Source of the DNA: Siphonodentalium dalli
Taxonomy: Eukaryota; Mollusca; Scaphopoda; Gadilida; Siphonodentaliidae
Assembly (NCBI GenBank): GCA_032622095.1
Contig: CP136062.1
Location: 153,756,875-153,820,874 of the forward strand
DNA: 64,000 bases
Direction: 5' to 3'
Shown here one piece after another: positions 43,701 to 51,186 of the stretch. Each line of letters starts with the position of its first letter. The stretch's first letter is position 1. The position numbers and the translations under genes were made by a program. The notes under the pieces are model-generated. The model saw nothing but the letters and a program-made list of their open reading frames with translations. It did not search any database and was not told where the DNA came from.

Positions 43701-44318
43701 CATGTGATTACCTTGCCGTGCGCACGGGAAACTCACAGGGGGATTCATGAAATTACGGGTCACATGCAATGGTCGACGAACACACGACATGTCAGTGTTT
43801 ACGTTCTGTTATCTGTCGGATTTTAAGGATAACTGACACGTAGGTGAGTGGATGGTTTCACACTTGTATTTGTATTTAGTTGATAAATACATATGCGTTG
43901 GTCCTAATTGTTACTTTTATAGGAATTATAGCCGCCTATGTTGTTTGACGCACGCCATGGATCTTTGATGGCGTAAGCCATGACACAAAGATCAAATGGA
44001 TCTATGATTGTGCCAAATTGTGGTTGTGCAACATGAGTCATGTCTCATGAATCACATGATGGACAATCTCATTCTCATACGTCACAGCGTCCTCATAAAA
44101 AAGAAAATAGTGGTGTTATATCGCCGTACAACTATAATCGTCAAATTTACGATGTGACAGACAGACTCGCAAATTTACAAGAACTCTCCTATTCCCTAAT
44201 TTCGTGGCCTACCTGATTTCGCATGCAACATCTTGTTTACAAGCATCACTACAAATAATATTAGTCCAACACATGCAACAATAATAAGATACATTGTGTG
44301 TGGAGCAACCGCAGCCAT
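16511..44318 (-). CDS. DDRGK1: DDRGK domain-containing protein 1 (UFBP1), complete, 8 exons
   Basis: Coding exons: 44213-44318, 39550-39675, 36032-36150, 32921-33022, 22803-22925, 22156-22194, 20621-20677, 16511-16747. All introns are GT-AG (phases 1,1,0,0,0,0,0) and the total is 909 nt, 302 residues (human DDRGK1 has 314). Residues 9-27 form one N-terminal membrane anchor; 36-80 are basic and low-complexity; 95-185 are a Glu/Lys/Arg coiled coil with [11 protein letters not shown] and [10 protein letters not shown]; 190-302 are the winged-helix DDRGK domain with [26 protein letters not shown] and [10 protein letters not shown]. In known relatives the protein anchors the UFM1 ligase UFL1 at the ER for UFMylation of ribosomes and other targets, and acts in ER stress and ER-phagy. 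Lys248 aligns with human UFMylation site Lys267. The start at 44318 is the first in-frame ATG. Intron 4 (about 10 kb) is full of nested transposons. Confidence 0.95.
17101..17753. mobile_element. TTAA element family D, copy 2, nested in F and itself interrupted
   Basis: Bounded by TTAA at 17097-17100 and 17754-17757. The left arm agggagattgtac...ccatttatgggg pairs with ccccataaatagctggattt at the right. The centre is occupied by a non-homologous segment at about 17231-17580. Confidence 0.7.
17231..17580 (+). repeat. Tandem-type repeat unit with cagacagacag tail
   Basis: Starts in a T-rich tract, then cataactctgccg; contains gatagaaaatgtttgagtta and gtgtctacggacagacagac, also found in the array at 38400-38720. 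It ends in an Ad-rich tail (gacggacgaacgacgag). This layout is typical of abundant noncoding repeats in mollusc genomes; the class is unknown. Confidence 0.55.
17841..18443. other. Intron sequence, nothing recognised
   Basis: AT-rich part of DDRGK1 intron 7, with no repeat family, RNA gene or open frame of note. Confidence 0.35.
18444..18900. mobile_element. TTAA element family E, copy 1, with two hairpins
   Basis: TTAA at 18440-18443 and 18901-18904. Terminal repeats are ccctttacccaacaaaacgg and ttctgttgggtaaaggc. It contains two copies of the 69-bp hairpin, at 18593-18661 and 18806-18874, in opposite relative orientation, separated by a T-rich spacer of tandem cattttttcttacattcttt-like units. 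Confidence 0.82.
19349..19615 (+). pseudogene. C4 zinc-finger-like protein fragment with in-frame stop
   Basis: A frame without ATG (first codon GTG) begins [19 protein letters not shown], stops at TAA 19529-19531, and continues in the same frame through [17 protein letters not shown] to TGA 19613-19615. Two CxxC pairs about 60 residues apart (CRVC, CKPC) suggest a C4 zinc-binding fold of the kind placed at the N-terminus of many transposon or transcription-factor proteins. With no start and one internal stop, this is probably a relic or an exon remnant on the opposite strand to DDRGK1. Family not identified. Confidence 0.4.
20140..20270 (+). repeat. Repeat tail of LINE-3'-end type
   Basis: Contains ggttgaaatcagtccagggg, gaaaaatccgaacagagaga and atagacagacaagacagat, then ttttatatagat. 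This string order is common at the 3' ends of dispersed invertebrate retroelements. No reverse transcriptase frame accompanies it. Confidence 0.4.
20621..20677 (-). CDS. DDRGK1: DDRGK1 exon 7
   Basis: 57 nt, 19 codons ([19 protein letters not shown]), aligning with QSKVVLLEDLASQVGLRTQ. Acceptor gtcattttag, donor CAG|GTAAAG. Confidence 0.93.
21545..21802. mobile_element. TTAA element family D, copy 3 (degenerate)
   Basis: Arms catactcaacagattatatgc and gcatatattatgttgagcat pair around the centre. The right end is ggatttagtgtacattaccc followed by TTTAA. The left terminus is eroded. Confidence 0.6.
22156..22194 (-). CDS. DDRGK1: DDRGK1 exon 6 (39-nt micro-exon)
   Basis: 13 codons ([13 protein letters not shown]), matching vertebrate SQSFLTEFINYIK. 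Acceptor gtttatttcag, donor AAA|GTAAGTA. Gene finders are likely to miss an exon this short. Confidence 0.93.
22620..22748. repeat. TTAA element family K, copy 3 (reverse orientation)
   Basis: Reads as the complement of K copies 1 and 2: gtctgcttttatctccttaa, aatgtacacttttaactgac, ending agtattgaaaggg directly before TTAA 22749-22752. It lies 55 bases beyond the donor site of DDRGK1 exon 5. Confidence 0.55.
22803..22925 (-). CDS. DDRGK1: DDRGK1 exon 5 (end of coiled coil)
   Basis: 123 nt, 41 codons, phase 0. Acceptor aattacag, donor TCT|GTAAGTC. Contains [18 protein letters not shown], the family signature at the junction between coiled coil and winged helix. Confidence 0.94.
24190..26880. 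other. Interior of the large inverted-repeat element
   Basis: Unique sequence between the arms, CpG-richer than its surroundings around 24740-26100. The longest frames reach 136 codons and look non-coding: no conserved motifs and many Cys/His/Ile from AT-rich codons. I cannot assign a transposase. Confidence 0.35.
26933..28447. mobile_element. hAT non-autonomous element (8-bp duplication atattccc)
   Basis: Perfect 8-bp duplication atattccc at 26925-26932 and 28448-28455. Termini CAGGGTTGGTGATTT and AAATCAGCCAACCCTG are classic hAT ends. Both subterminal regions are packed with gatttaaatc / aaaaaatcgattt motifs (about 26945-27020 and 28345-28435), as expected for transposase binding sites. 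The interior of about 1.3 kb has no transposase frame. Confidence 0.9.
28448..28565. repeat. Third copy of the large element's terminal sequence
   Basis: Continuing 26880-26924 across the hAT insertion, this segment (aaagcggattttggatatgt, gagattctcccgcgtcgaat, ccctctgacgacca) repeats the right terminal 120 bases of the large element in direct orientation, 700 bp before the real end. It suggests that one copy inserted next to or into another, or a terminal duplication. Confidence 0.65.
29272..30590. mobile_element. PIF/Harbinger-like element with 35-bp terminal repeats and an ORF
   Basis: TAA at 29269-29271 and 30591-30593. Terminal repeats GGCCACAGGAAGTTGATTCT...CTCAGACAC match the right end with one mismatch over 35 bases. 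The TAA duplication and GGCC ends fit PIF/Harbinger; this is an inference. A run of ggcaggcagg-containing units (period about 50) lies just inside the left end (29315-29425). The 227-codon minus-strand frame (29692-30375) fills most of the interior. Confidence 0.78.
29692..30375 (-). CDS. Transposon-borne ORF of unknown function, 227 codons
   Basis: Starts [18 protein letters not shown] and stops at 29692. Residues 1-75 have hydrophobic alternation ([19 protein letters not shown]); 80-130 are Ser/Thr-rich; 131-190 are a charged helical block ([19 protein letters not shown], then [20 protein letters not shown] and WYLD). The C-terminus decays into an Ile/Tyr-rich stretch read from an (ac/at)-type repeat, so the true end may be earlier. 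I see no DDE/D catalytic triad, no zinc finger and no nuclease motif. It could be an accessory transposon protein, a captured host exon, or the end of a degraded transposase. The longer intact frame in an otherwise AT-rich interior argues for past coding. Confidence 0.4.
   Translation of the reverse strand: MSGILIERARSTSAKTMVAILNVCVWDGNKYLIPWTIVSVEIDETCWNLSERITSQHGGSIKSISVEKNKTSDFDFVSPELKATQVADIFGFYFKITVTTNTSSSTCQRASTSADAPTKSAFSVLMEKTFQLPKLDKSINKRDEKFLEYLEEKKLGFSKDSVDIIGKNFVNTVCNVIWYLDPHKNPLDNRSCSFPKSFLLLHTYIQIYSIYILYMYVCLYYQQVEAC
30766..31435. other. DDRGK1 intron 4 sequence, nothing recognised
   Basis: No repeat family or coding frame identified. Confidence 0.35.
31436..31689. mobile_element. 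Family C hAT-like MITE, copy 4 (short form, intact)
   Basis: Exact 8-bp duplication tactggtc at 31428-31435 and 31690-31697. Terminal repeats are CAAGCCTTGAAATAGTGTG. The element is two palindromes back to back: each half reads gcagaatgaggt(t/c)cccagag, gggtgaattt, gctagcatcac and back. The 200-bp spacer of the long form is missing, leaving cttgcacctcag between halves. This copy fixes the boundaries and hAT affinity of the whole family. Confidence 0.88.
31816..32605. mobile_element. hAT non-autonomous element (8-bp duplication gtgccaaa), 790 bp
   Basis: gtgccaaa at 31808-31815 and 32606-32613. Termini TAGAGATGGGCGG and CCGATCCATCACTA follow the hAT TAGNG(A/T)TGGG pattern. Both subterminal regions carry repeated cggttcggtttcggtt-type motifs. 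No transposase frame. It resembles the 788-bp element at 41491-42278. Confidence 0.87.
32921..33022 (-). CDS. DDRGK1: DDRGK1 exon 4 (coiled coil)
   Basis: 102 nt, 34 codons, phase 0. Acceptor taatttgcag, donor AGG|GTAAGAG. Nearly all Glu, Lys, Arg and Ala: a continuous charged helix. Confidence 0.9.
33023..34104. other. DDRGK1 intron 3 sequence, nothing recognised
   Basis: No gene, RNA or repeat family identified apart from short AT-rich tracts. Confidence 0.35.
34105..34212. mobile_element. Family A palindromic element, copy 4 (left half only)
   Basis: Begins cagtaatgccctaagtaatc after TA and runs to ggaaagctctcagg at the palindrome centre, then ends. The right arm has been lost exactly at the dyad. 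Confidence 0.75.
34276..34660. mobile_element. Family C MITE, copy 5 (long form, degraded)
   Basis: caaatagtgtgtctgtcattt at the left, aataaggtccccaatgggtg, the spacer with gggaaacctaggatcagattg and cttccaagaaggaaaaagta, then the right arm up to gatagcatcactaa; the terminal part is missing. Confidence 0.65.
35244..35800. mobile_element. TTAA element family D, copy 4, split by family E
   Basis: TTAA 35240-35243 then agaggtactgtacactaaat and ccttttatactcaacataat. At gaatttaa the element is interrupted by family E (35331-35722) and resumes with gtcattgattagtacaaaa. The right terminus is eroded. Confidence 0.72.
35331..35722. mobile_element. TTAA element family E, copy 2, with two hairpins
   Basis: TTAA at 35327-35330 and 35723-35726. 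Ends are ccctttacccaacaaaccgg and cttctgttgggtaaaggg. The 69-bp hairpins sit at 35480-35548 and 35628-35696 in opposite relative orientation. It is shorter than copy 1 because the T-rich spacer has fewer units. Confidence 0.85.
36032..36150 (-). CDS. DDRGK1: DDRGK1 exon 3
   Basis: 119 nt, phase 1 to 0. Acceptor tgttttgttttag, donor ATG|GTGAGT. Starts with an acidic patch ([13 protein letters not shown]), then [18 protein letters not shown], which matches the conserved GKIGAKKLRKLEEKQ of the family and opens the coiled coil. Confidence 0.93.
36180..36770. repeat. Degenerate tandem repeat, units of about 120-150 bp
   Basis: Four or five units share taactctagaatggaaaatg, gaaagcagtcatgatgg, cataccaaatttcattcaga and cccatggctgagatat. 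The array ends in a gaccgatggacagacgaac tail. It lies in DDRGK1 intron 2. Confidence 0.65.
37010..37055. repeat. Relic of the Mutator-like terminus
   Basis: aatcccaatatcttagctgg followed by tacgagcagaattggacta resembles the last 40 bases of the element at 11757-13110. Confidence 0.5.
37133..37212. repeat. Family C MITE fragment
   Basis: ccttgaaatcgggtgtctgt, catttgcagaatgagggccc, then tcctctggggacctcat: one arm with a central deletion. Confidence 0.6.
37308..37440. repeat. 11-bp satellite (AAAATTATTTT)
   Basis: About twelve tandem units of an 11-bp self-complementary AT repeat. The period is visible as a shift of one base per ten. Confidence 0.9.
38400..38730 (+). repeat. Two tandem units of about 160 bp related to 17231-17580
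   Basis: Each unit runs aaaaagggtcataactc, cggatcaaacccaaattcg, aactcgatctgtattttgg and aaatgtttgagtta. The second ends in gtgtctacggatgggtaaac. Same family as the segment inside family D copy 2. Confidence 0.65.
39265..39400. repeat. Tandem duplication of about 95 bp
   Basis: gatcggcaactgaatggcag...aatctacaaatgcgatt is repeated with changes as gatcggcacagttttacttc...gatctacaaatgcgatttt. Confidence 0.5.
39550..39675 (-). CDS. DDRGK1: DDRGK1 exon 2 (basic linker)
   Basis: 126 nt, phase 1 to phase 1. Acceptor ttatttaaag, donor CCG|GTAAGTC. Codes a basic Arg/Pro-rich linker with [19 protein letters not shown], like the Arg-rich region after the membrane anchor in vertebrate DDRGK1. Confidence 0.88.
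39810..40058. mobile_element. TTAA element family B, copy 2 (intact, 249 bp)
   Basis: TTAA at 39806-39809 and 40059-40062. Ends are ccctttcagtgccaggggcc and catggcactcaaaggg. It holds one complete 69-bp hairpin at 39943-40011. It serves as the reference for the split copy in intron 4. It lies 134 bases upstream of the acceptor of DDRGK1 exon 2. Confidence 0.88.
41087..41407. mobile_element. TTAA element family D, copy 5
   Basis: TTAA 41083-41086 then aggggtactgtagacaaaat. The palindromic arms ccttttatactcaacagaat and attctgttgagtataaaatg mirror each other. The right end tgctacagtacccct is followed by gtaa, a mutated TTAA. Confidence 0.75.
41491..42278. mobile_element. hAT non-autonomous element (duplication gttccca), 788 bp
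   Basis: gttcccaa (41483-41490) and gttcccag (42279-42286) flank termini TAGAGTTGGGAGG and CAACTCTA. Subterminal cctcggtttcggtattgg and gctcggttcggtttctcgg show kinship with 31816-32605. No coding frame. Confidence 0.82.
42594..42995 (-). mobile_element. tRNA-derived SINE
   Basis: On the minus strand the head (from about 42993) reads ggtagccgagaggtagcgta, which resembles an A box, and after about 35 bases accagggatcgcaacctggt, which resembles a B box (pol III promoter). A body follows with gtgcggatattaatggctga and the motif gtgcacgttaaagaacgcta, which recalls the conserved central domain of many mollusc and deuterostome SINEs. The tail is an (aag)n run at 42594-42612. Flanking duplications were not resolved. 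Confidence 0.75.
42996..44212. other. DDRGK1 intron 1, proximal part
   Basis: No repeat family or RNA gene recognised. CpG content is slightly higher between 43440 and 44060. Confidence 0.35.
44213..44318 (-). CDS. DDRGK1: DDRGK1 exon 1 (start, ER membrane anchor)
   Basis: Codes residues 1-35, starting MAAVAPHT, followed by the hydrophobic segment [18 protein letters not shown] and a Lys. This is a typical N-terminal signal anchor leaving the bulk of the protein cytosolic. The donor is TCAG|GTAGGC (phase 1). Upstream in frame there is only a GTG, no ATG. Confidence 0.92.
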
Positions 44319-45450
44319 TTTTAATAAATATTTGGTTGTATATTGTCGAAAATATTGCGATGATTTTCTTGTCAATTTTCCACGTAGGGTCCACACGATT
44401 TTTACGCCGCACAATTTGCGGTGCACTTGATTTAAGTTCAGCGTAGGATTAACCCTTCAAATTTGGCTGAGGGAATCTACTTATTGGGCTTACTTGGAAT
44501 AATCCACCCTTCTTTTGTTTGATATGTATATAGATAGACAAACAGAGAAACACTTATCATAGGTATCATATATATGCAGGCTCAGTGAAATATTCAATTG
44601 CCACTTCTAGTCCAGTGTATTTATGGTTTCACCTCAAACCATTATTGCAACACAATGTAGTCAGGTTCGAAATGGAATAAAAGTGAAAGGTGCGAGCATT
44701 TTTCTTTAAAAAACTTTTGAGAATTGTTTCTAATGGTATTTTTTAAGCTGATTTCAAAAACCAATATGTTGGCAAGTCGATAAATTATTATTTCTGAACC
44801 AAAATGACAATTCAAAATGGCCGCCATCAGAACAAATTAAGTCTAGATTTTCGTTTACTGTTATATTTTGTTCTAAGACATTTGAATAATATGCATTTCC
44901 GTACCTTCGAACGATTTGTGACAAGAGACACTATACACAGAACATATGTGGTAATTTAATGTGAACATGTTTGACATTTAACCCAATTTATTCCCTAATG
45001 TTTCTCAGTGGGAATATATAAGTACATTAACCCATCACAAATCACATAATAAAAATAAAAAAGAATTAAAAAAAAGAGCGAAATTGATGATTTTGTGAAA
45101 TAAATTTGTCACTATGTGGTAAAATACTCAATTTATGGCGTTTCAAGAATGTTTATAAAAAACTTTATTTCTGGCCTTCCATTATTTGTATAATATCATG
45201 ATTACAGAACATAAAACTTTTCCCAAATACTTTGAGTATTTTTCGAGGCCAGTATGTGCTTCCAAAATTGAGAGTTAAATTCTTTTTGCATCTATGATTG
45301 AGAGGACATGCAGATATTCTTAAACAAAATGTGTGTTCCATTGTATCTATGGACTTGTACTAACTTGAAACATTTTATTATGCAAGAATAATCTGCACAA
45401 ACTGGAATAAAACAACCATTTGTCTCAAACGACTAGAATATGGTGGCAAG
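44319..45450. promoter_or_regulatory. DDRGK1 5' flank and presumed promoter
   Basis: Directly upstream of the DDRGK1 start on the minus strand. CpGs are frequent up to about 44420. No TATA or defined site that I would name; the transcription start is unknown. Beyond 44450 the DNA is AT-rich with nothing recognised. Confidence 0.4.
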
Positions 45451-45452
45451 AT

Positions 45453-45485
45453 CAGTGCATTCTCTTATATATGCGAGGCTCCCTA
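45453..45485. repeat. Fragment of the 69-bp hairpin (family H type)
   Basis: agtgcattctcttatatatg followed by cgaggctccctat: one arm and the loop, cut after the loop. Confidence 0.6.
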
Positions 45486-45654
45486 TCATCGCCTTTTGTG
45501 ATTTCACATACCCCATTATCAACGTTCACATTTGGAGTCAGTTTCTTGAAAAATATGTGAAATCCAGTGACTGTTGATTGGCACAACCAACGTAATCCTA
45601 TTTTTCCAACACTAAGTTTTTTAGGAGGGACATTCAAATGAGTTTACACATTAA

Positions 45655-46269
45655 AGGTACTCAATCCGAGTCGATGCTCCCCATGTAAATCAACGAATGT
45701 TATTCTGGGTGCAATCTGCAATTCAGATATTATGTATCAATCTCCCTTGAATAAGAAGGGGACGAATTTACTATACTTGTAAATGATAATTCCAAACACA
45801 CATATGGACATTCATGTCTGAAATAAAATAATAATAATAATAATAATATCATCAGATTCCAACAACAACAACAACATTTTTTGAAATGCCGCTTCAGTTA
45901 TCAGAATCGAGTAATTGCCCAAAAATAATTCTAACCACAGTCAACTATAGAATAAAATTGCCCAAAACTTATTATTTATCAACATTTTGTTCAAGCAAAT
46001 TTTGCCGGTTTGTCAAATATTTGACACAAAAAAGCCGATTGATTTTAGAGTTATCCATCTTCATCCGCAATTTGGTCAGAGAAAGTCTTCTCGTCGACTG
46101 TTTACTGGGCCACCTCAAAATGATCGGTGGTAAAAAAATAATAGATTTCAAACATCGACATCTGATCTCTGAGCTTTGGTGGGTGGGTTCATCGACTCGA
46201 ATCAAATAGTTTTTACCCCCGAAGCCAAGGAAATGGTAATTTGCGAGCGTTAATTCGGATTATGCATCT
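45655..46269. mobile_element. TTAA element family J, copy 3
   Basis: TTAA 45651-45654 then aggtactcaatccgagtcga. The interior includes caacaacaacaacat, tagagttatccatcttcatc, gagctttggtgggtgggttc and ttttacccccgaagccaagg. The right end is cggattatgcatctttaa. Confidence 0.72.
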
Positions 46270-47324
46270 TTAAACTCTAATTTTATTCATTGCTGTTTAC
46301 TATTTGTGCACACACAAAAACCTTTAAAAATGGACAAAAACAGTCCAAAATGACATTTTTTGGAAAAGAGTCAATACTAAGGATTCATATACCGATAGGA
46401 CCATAAGTTGATTTTGGCAAATGTGTGTTTAGCAATTCCAGCACAGTGTATTTAACCTAGTATACTTAAGAGGTTATGAGAAATACATGGCCTATAGATA
46501 TCAATTTATTGAGTTGTATGACCACACATACGGTATTTCATCACACCAGTTCTGTGTCACAAGGCAAATTTGGCTTAAGTCCAAGAACTTTGTATGTAGT
46601 TTGCCACTAAAGACGCCAAGGGTTGCTTATTTCGGCCAATTTGGCCGGTTACTTCATGTGACTTTTTCATCTGACGTGTGTGTCGGAATAATGATATGGA
46701 GGATTTATGTAAATGTTAGCCCAAACTACATTTCCAAGTAACGATGGTTTTGTTGTTTATTTTGAGGAATAATACCGCGTCAGATGAATTCAGCCCAAAT
46801 ATGTTAACAGTTGTCGTGTAAAACATTCGGCAGTAAGTTAGCGTTATTTAGTATTTGTGGATGTCCTTCAACATGGGGAAAATAGACTACTGCGCTTGAA
46901 CGAGCATGTGAATTGTCGTTTTTAATGTATAGCAACTTTATAATCAATAACAGAGGCATTCTCTGTCAAATAAGGTCGCTCTATTTACGATACCAATTGG
47001 GGAACTTTGTGAATTAAATTACGCGTAAACTTAACCTGCTGCAAATAGAAAAGGTGTCGGAATCGGTGTACTCGCCTCATGGCTAACTCGCCCCAATCGG
47101 CGAGTGCCAACTCGGAATAAAAGGCCAACTCGGAATAAAAGATGCATACGGGGTGTTATATGGCGTTTGGTCCGTTGTTTCTCAATGAATATTATTGAAA
47201 TTTGGTGTATATGTCCGGGCTGGGACATGGAATACAACAACGTTTGAATTGTTTTTAAATTTACAAATTTGTTGATTTTATTCATTTTGTTTTCGTTCTG
47301 AAACACACTATAAAGTGTATATAA
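46270..47324. other. Gene-free stretch
   Basis: No gene recognised. A short internal repeat, gccaactcggaataaaa, is present twice near 47107-47140. Confidence 0.35.
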
Positions 47325-47630
47325 TATAATAACGAACACGAGACATACATAATTTATAAACTATTAACAAAAGATATCAAATTCAATACATGACAAAGAT
47401 GACTCAGTGGAGTTTATAAAGTGAACATAAAAACATTGAGGTAAGAATCTTTTTAAGGAATGCAACTTTATTTAATGATAATAAACACATAAATTAAAAT
47501 AACAAACATGAGACATACATGATTTATAAACTGTTAACAAAAGATATCAAACTCAATACATGACAAAGATGACTCAGTGAAGTTTATAAAGTGAACATAA
47601 AAATATTAAGGTAAAAATCTTTTTAAGCAT
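47325..47630. repeat. Direct repeat, about 127 bp twice
   Basis: gagacatacataatttataa...cagtggagtttataaagtga recurs 175 bases later with few changes. The intervening 45 bases are unrelated. Confidence 0.75.
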
Positions 47631-47639
47631 TACTAAACC

Positions 47640-49080
47640 GTTTAGCACAGTCCACTTCACTCATCCGATCATCACTAAACTTGATATTTATCTTGATATT
47701 GATCTATCAGATGAGAGCTATCAAATATTTTTTTTATTTTATAGGAAAAAATGGTCGCCAGCGGCCATATTACATTTACGTTATATGTTATCGCGTCATG
47801 TCGATATCTAGTATTAGTTAGAAATTTCACCTTTCCAGATTCATAATTGCTCCATTGACTGTAACAGATGGAATTATTCCCCTCTTCGGATAGAGTGTCA
47901 CTGAAACTTTATTTTGTCAGACTGTCTGTATAGTCACTGATTATATATGGCAATAATCTGTAATAAGATGTAGCACTATTTTATTTTATATTTACATGCA
48001 GTGCTGTTTTTATACAACAATTCTAATCCCCCCTAGATCATCATGTGATCGACCATACATCGCGCGAGGACCTGGTTGAATTAAGGGGGGTTTTGTGGAT
48101 AACTTCTGTCCTCAAGCTAGATTATACTTATGACATTTAATGGCATGTTTCTAACGTGGAGGGTTAGATATGCTTGAGACACCAACACTCTTCAATTCAC
48201 ACCAAGTTATCAGCTGTCATATTCGGATATTAGAACCGATAGCCATGATATATGGTTTATTTTGTGTATACTAGTAATATTGTTATTTTCAGTACCTTTA
48301 TATACCAGTACTGTGTATAACAATGCATATAAATTAATCCATGTATACATGTATATTGATTCAACGGATTCAGTGGTTTTGTCCATAAGTCTATCAAATA
48401 TGCGGGGAAAACATGGCCACAAGCAGTACACCCTGTTAAATTTCGAATTTGAATCAATTGGCGCACCCTGCAGCCAGCTTTTATTGGAGAACTTTTTCTC
48501 ACGTGGATAGTTTGGGTCACCGCTAGATGTGAGCCATGTTTTGTTCTCAAGCTGTCCTTGTGAAGACATCACTGCCAGCGGTGATCTGGAATTTTACTAT
48601 TTTTATGGCTAAATAATTTGGTTGATCCTACAGACGACACCCCTTGTCCGATCGTCACCAGATTCCACAATGATCTTCTGGATAATCAGGGTGAGAGTAA
48701 TCTAATTTTCCCGAATTTCGTTAAAAAACATTACCACAGGCAGCAATTTGGTATCTTACTGTTTGATCCTCTTTTGCGTGACTGAATTGTTTAGCAACTG
48801 TACAGTCATATCCCTCATCTGATAGTCACCACACTTTATATTGATCTTCGGGCTGACAACTAGATGGGAGCTATCGAATGCATTGAATTTTTTTGGAAAA
48901 CATTGTCGCAAGCAGTCATCTTCTATTTTGGTTTTTATATACATGTATATCTCTTCATTCGGATAGTCAGTATTACGTAGGTACTTCAACTTTCCGCATT
49001 CCTGTCATCATTTGAAATATAAAAATTTACCTGATACCATGCACCCTTCAAAATTTGTTTCGTCGTATCTATTTTAATGA
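47640..49080. repeat. Degenerate dispersed repeat units, noncoding
   Basis: Units with ctgatagtcaccacacttta, gatgggagctatc and ggaaaacattgtcgcaagc recur loosely at about 47660-47780, 48370-48530 and 48800-48920. Overlapping frames of up to 120 codons are by-products of these units. Confidence 0.45.
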
Positions 49081-49237
49081 CCCGTATGGTAATATTGATA
49101 CAGATATATTTGTCAAACATTTCTTTGTACAATATACAGGTATTTAGTTTGTAACTAAATCTAGAAATATATAATAGTAGCTGGTGGACCCTACTTCGTC
49201 CGGGATGTTCCCCTCTGATTTTCGGAGAATTGCGCGA

Positions 49238-49570
49238 TTTAACCTTGAATTGACCATTTTAAAGGTGAACGTCATGTCGGGTCACGATTTGACCCGTCCA
49301 AAACACTCCCCGGACAAAAGTCACGACAAAAATACCCGTCGAAATCCGCCCGGCTTTACCCGATTTGACCTTGAATTGACAATTTTGAATGTCAAGATCA
49401 GGTCAGGGTCATAATTTGACCCACCCGAAACACTCCTGGGACAAAAGTAACAGTAGGTATTATATTTCGTTGAAATACTTCCGTTTTACCAGATTTGACC
49501 TTGAATTGATCTTTTTGAATGTCAAAGTCAGGTCGGGATCAAGATTTGACCCGTCCAAATAGTCCAGAAA
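49238..49570 (+). repeat. Tandem repeat, units of about 130 bp, three copies
   Basis: Each unit has gatttgaccttgaattga, a variant of ttttgaatgtcaaggtcagg, gatttgacccgtccaaa and ggacaaaagt. The region continues into ccgagtcggatcagtcgagc and an (ac/at)-rich tail to about 49820. Confidence 0.7.
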
Positions 49571-49904
49571 CATGCCTACATCAGCACGTTCGAGAACATG
49601 GTCCCACGTGAAATTGGACCCGTCCATATTGCTCCCGGGATCGAAGTAGTCCTACACACAATTTTTTAGTCGGATCGGTCAAGGTCCAGAAACATGCCTA
49701 TGAGCGAGGTCAAGTTGACACGTTAAATACCAAATCCGAGTCGGATCAGTCGAGCAGTGTTAGAGTCTATAACACATACACACATGCATTCATGCATACA
49801 CACATACATACAGACAGGTGTTCCAAAATGTATAATCGATAGCTACAACAATTCTATGGTAGATAGTTCACGGCCGACCTGATGCATGCATCTTAGTTTT
49901 CTTG

Positions 49905-50035
49905 TATATCATTGATGCGGCAAGGTCTGGAATATTGCGCAACGGTCTGGGACCCATCACCCTGAAAAGGATATTGGACAGATAGACACTATTCAGAGAA
50001 GGACAGCTCGCTTTATCAAGGGTGGTTATCTATAT
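49905..50035 (+). mobile_element. LINE reverse-transcriptase C-terminal fragment, frameshifted
   Basis: One frame reads GLEYCATVWDPSP and the next IDTIQRRTARFIKGGY, the well-known pair of motifs (LEY-A-VWDP ... QRRAARFV) near the end of non-LTR reverse transcriptases of Jockey/CR1 type. The frame changes around 49958. Only about 45 codons remain; this is a dead copy. Confidence 0.75.
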
Positions 50036-50509
50036 TAACAAGACAGTCAATGACTGTGGGGTGGCTCACCAGACTGCAAAGACTGATAAGACTCGGGAGA
50101 CCACAACAGTCAGAACTTTTCATAATCACTGTAGATTTAAACAGGATATGTGGCTAGATGGACTTCAAGTATGTAGATTGGTGAAAATCCACCTTGAAAT
50201 TACCAACTGTACACTACTGATGACCCCCTCCTCCAGCTCAACAAGTCCCCTCCCGACCGGGCTCCAGACTCCCAAGTCTTAGGTTGGAATTTCACAACCG
50301 ACACCTCAAACTATCTCAATTGTTGGAAATTTCCAATCTCACAAGCGCCTTTTTCTAAAACCATTTAGACATGTTTGAAGCCCAATTATACATGGACCCA
50401 AAACACAATACATGTATGTCAGATTAATCAGTCAGGTGGTTCCAAGGTAGATGTTTTAATGAATTTGGTATTTCAATGATTTTATTAGACACAAACGTGT
50501 TAACTCCCC

Positions 50510-51180
50510 ATAGCCCGCCATTTCTTGACAGGTTGACCTCATTTTAACAAATCTGAATCTCAGTCACTAAAGGATCCTCCTGATACCTCCATACTATATG
50601 TAAGCTAAATAGTCCAACCTCTCTTGAGAAGACATTTTAAGAATTAATATAGAGACACATAGTTATGTCCCTGGTCCCACCCTATTTAACCTGGTGACCC
50701 CATCTGAATAAATTTGAATCACAGACACCAAAGAACCCTTCATGCATATCATAAATATCAGTAAAATAGACCTGATGGTCCTGATGAAGGAAGCATATTA
50801 AGAGGGAAACTGTCCTTCGCTTGGCCCCTATTTGACCAGGTGACCCCATTAAAAAAAATCTGAATTGCAGTCAAGTAAGAACATTCCATGCAATATAAGC
50901 CAACTAGTTCTTGCAAACATATTTCAAGAATAACTATGTAGTGAAATAGTTAAGTCTCTGGCTCCGCCCTTATTTGGCTTTGTGGTCCCATTTTCACAAA
51001 TCTGTCACCCAAGGTAATTTCATACCAAATATAAAGCAAAATAGGCCATTTGATTCTTACATAGAAGACATATCATGAATTACTATGGAGAAAAGAGTAT
51101 AATGTAGCTGGCCTTGCACCTACTTGACCTGGTGACCCTGATTGAACAAATCTGAATCACAATCACCAAAGGAGTAAGCC
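50510..51180 (+). repeat. Degenerate tandem array, part 1 (units about 150 bp)
   Basis: Units contain tgacctggtgacccc(a/c), gaacaaatctgaatcacagt, cacc(a)aaggaacc, caaatataagc and agagttatgtccctggcccc. Around four units precede the insertion of the family C block at 51187. Confidence 0.65.
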
Positions 51181-51186
51181 TGCAAA

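Noticed and set aside
48210-48572. 120-codon minus-strand frame
   Set aside because: Falls in degenerate repeat units; similar units nearby do not keep the frame.
50022-50282. 86-codon frame following the LINE fragment
   Set aside because: Not in frame with reverse-transcriptase motifs; no LINE C-terminal signature.
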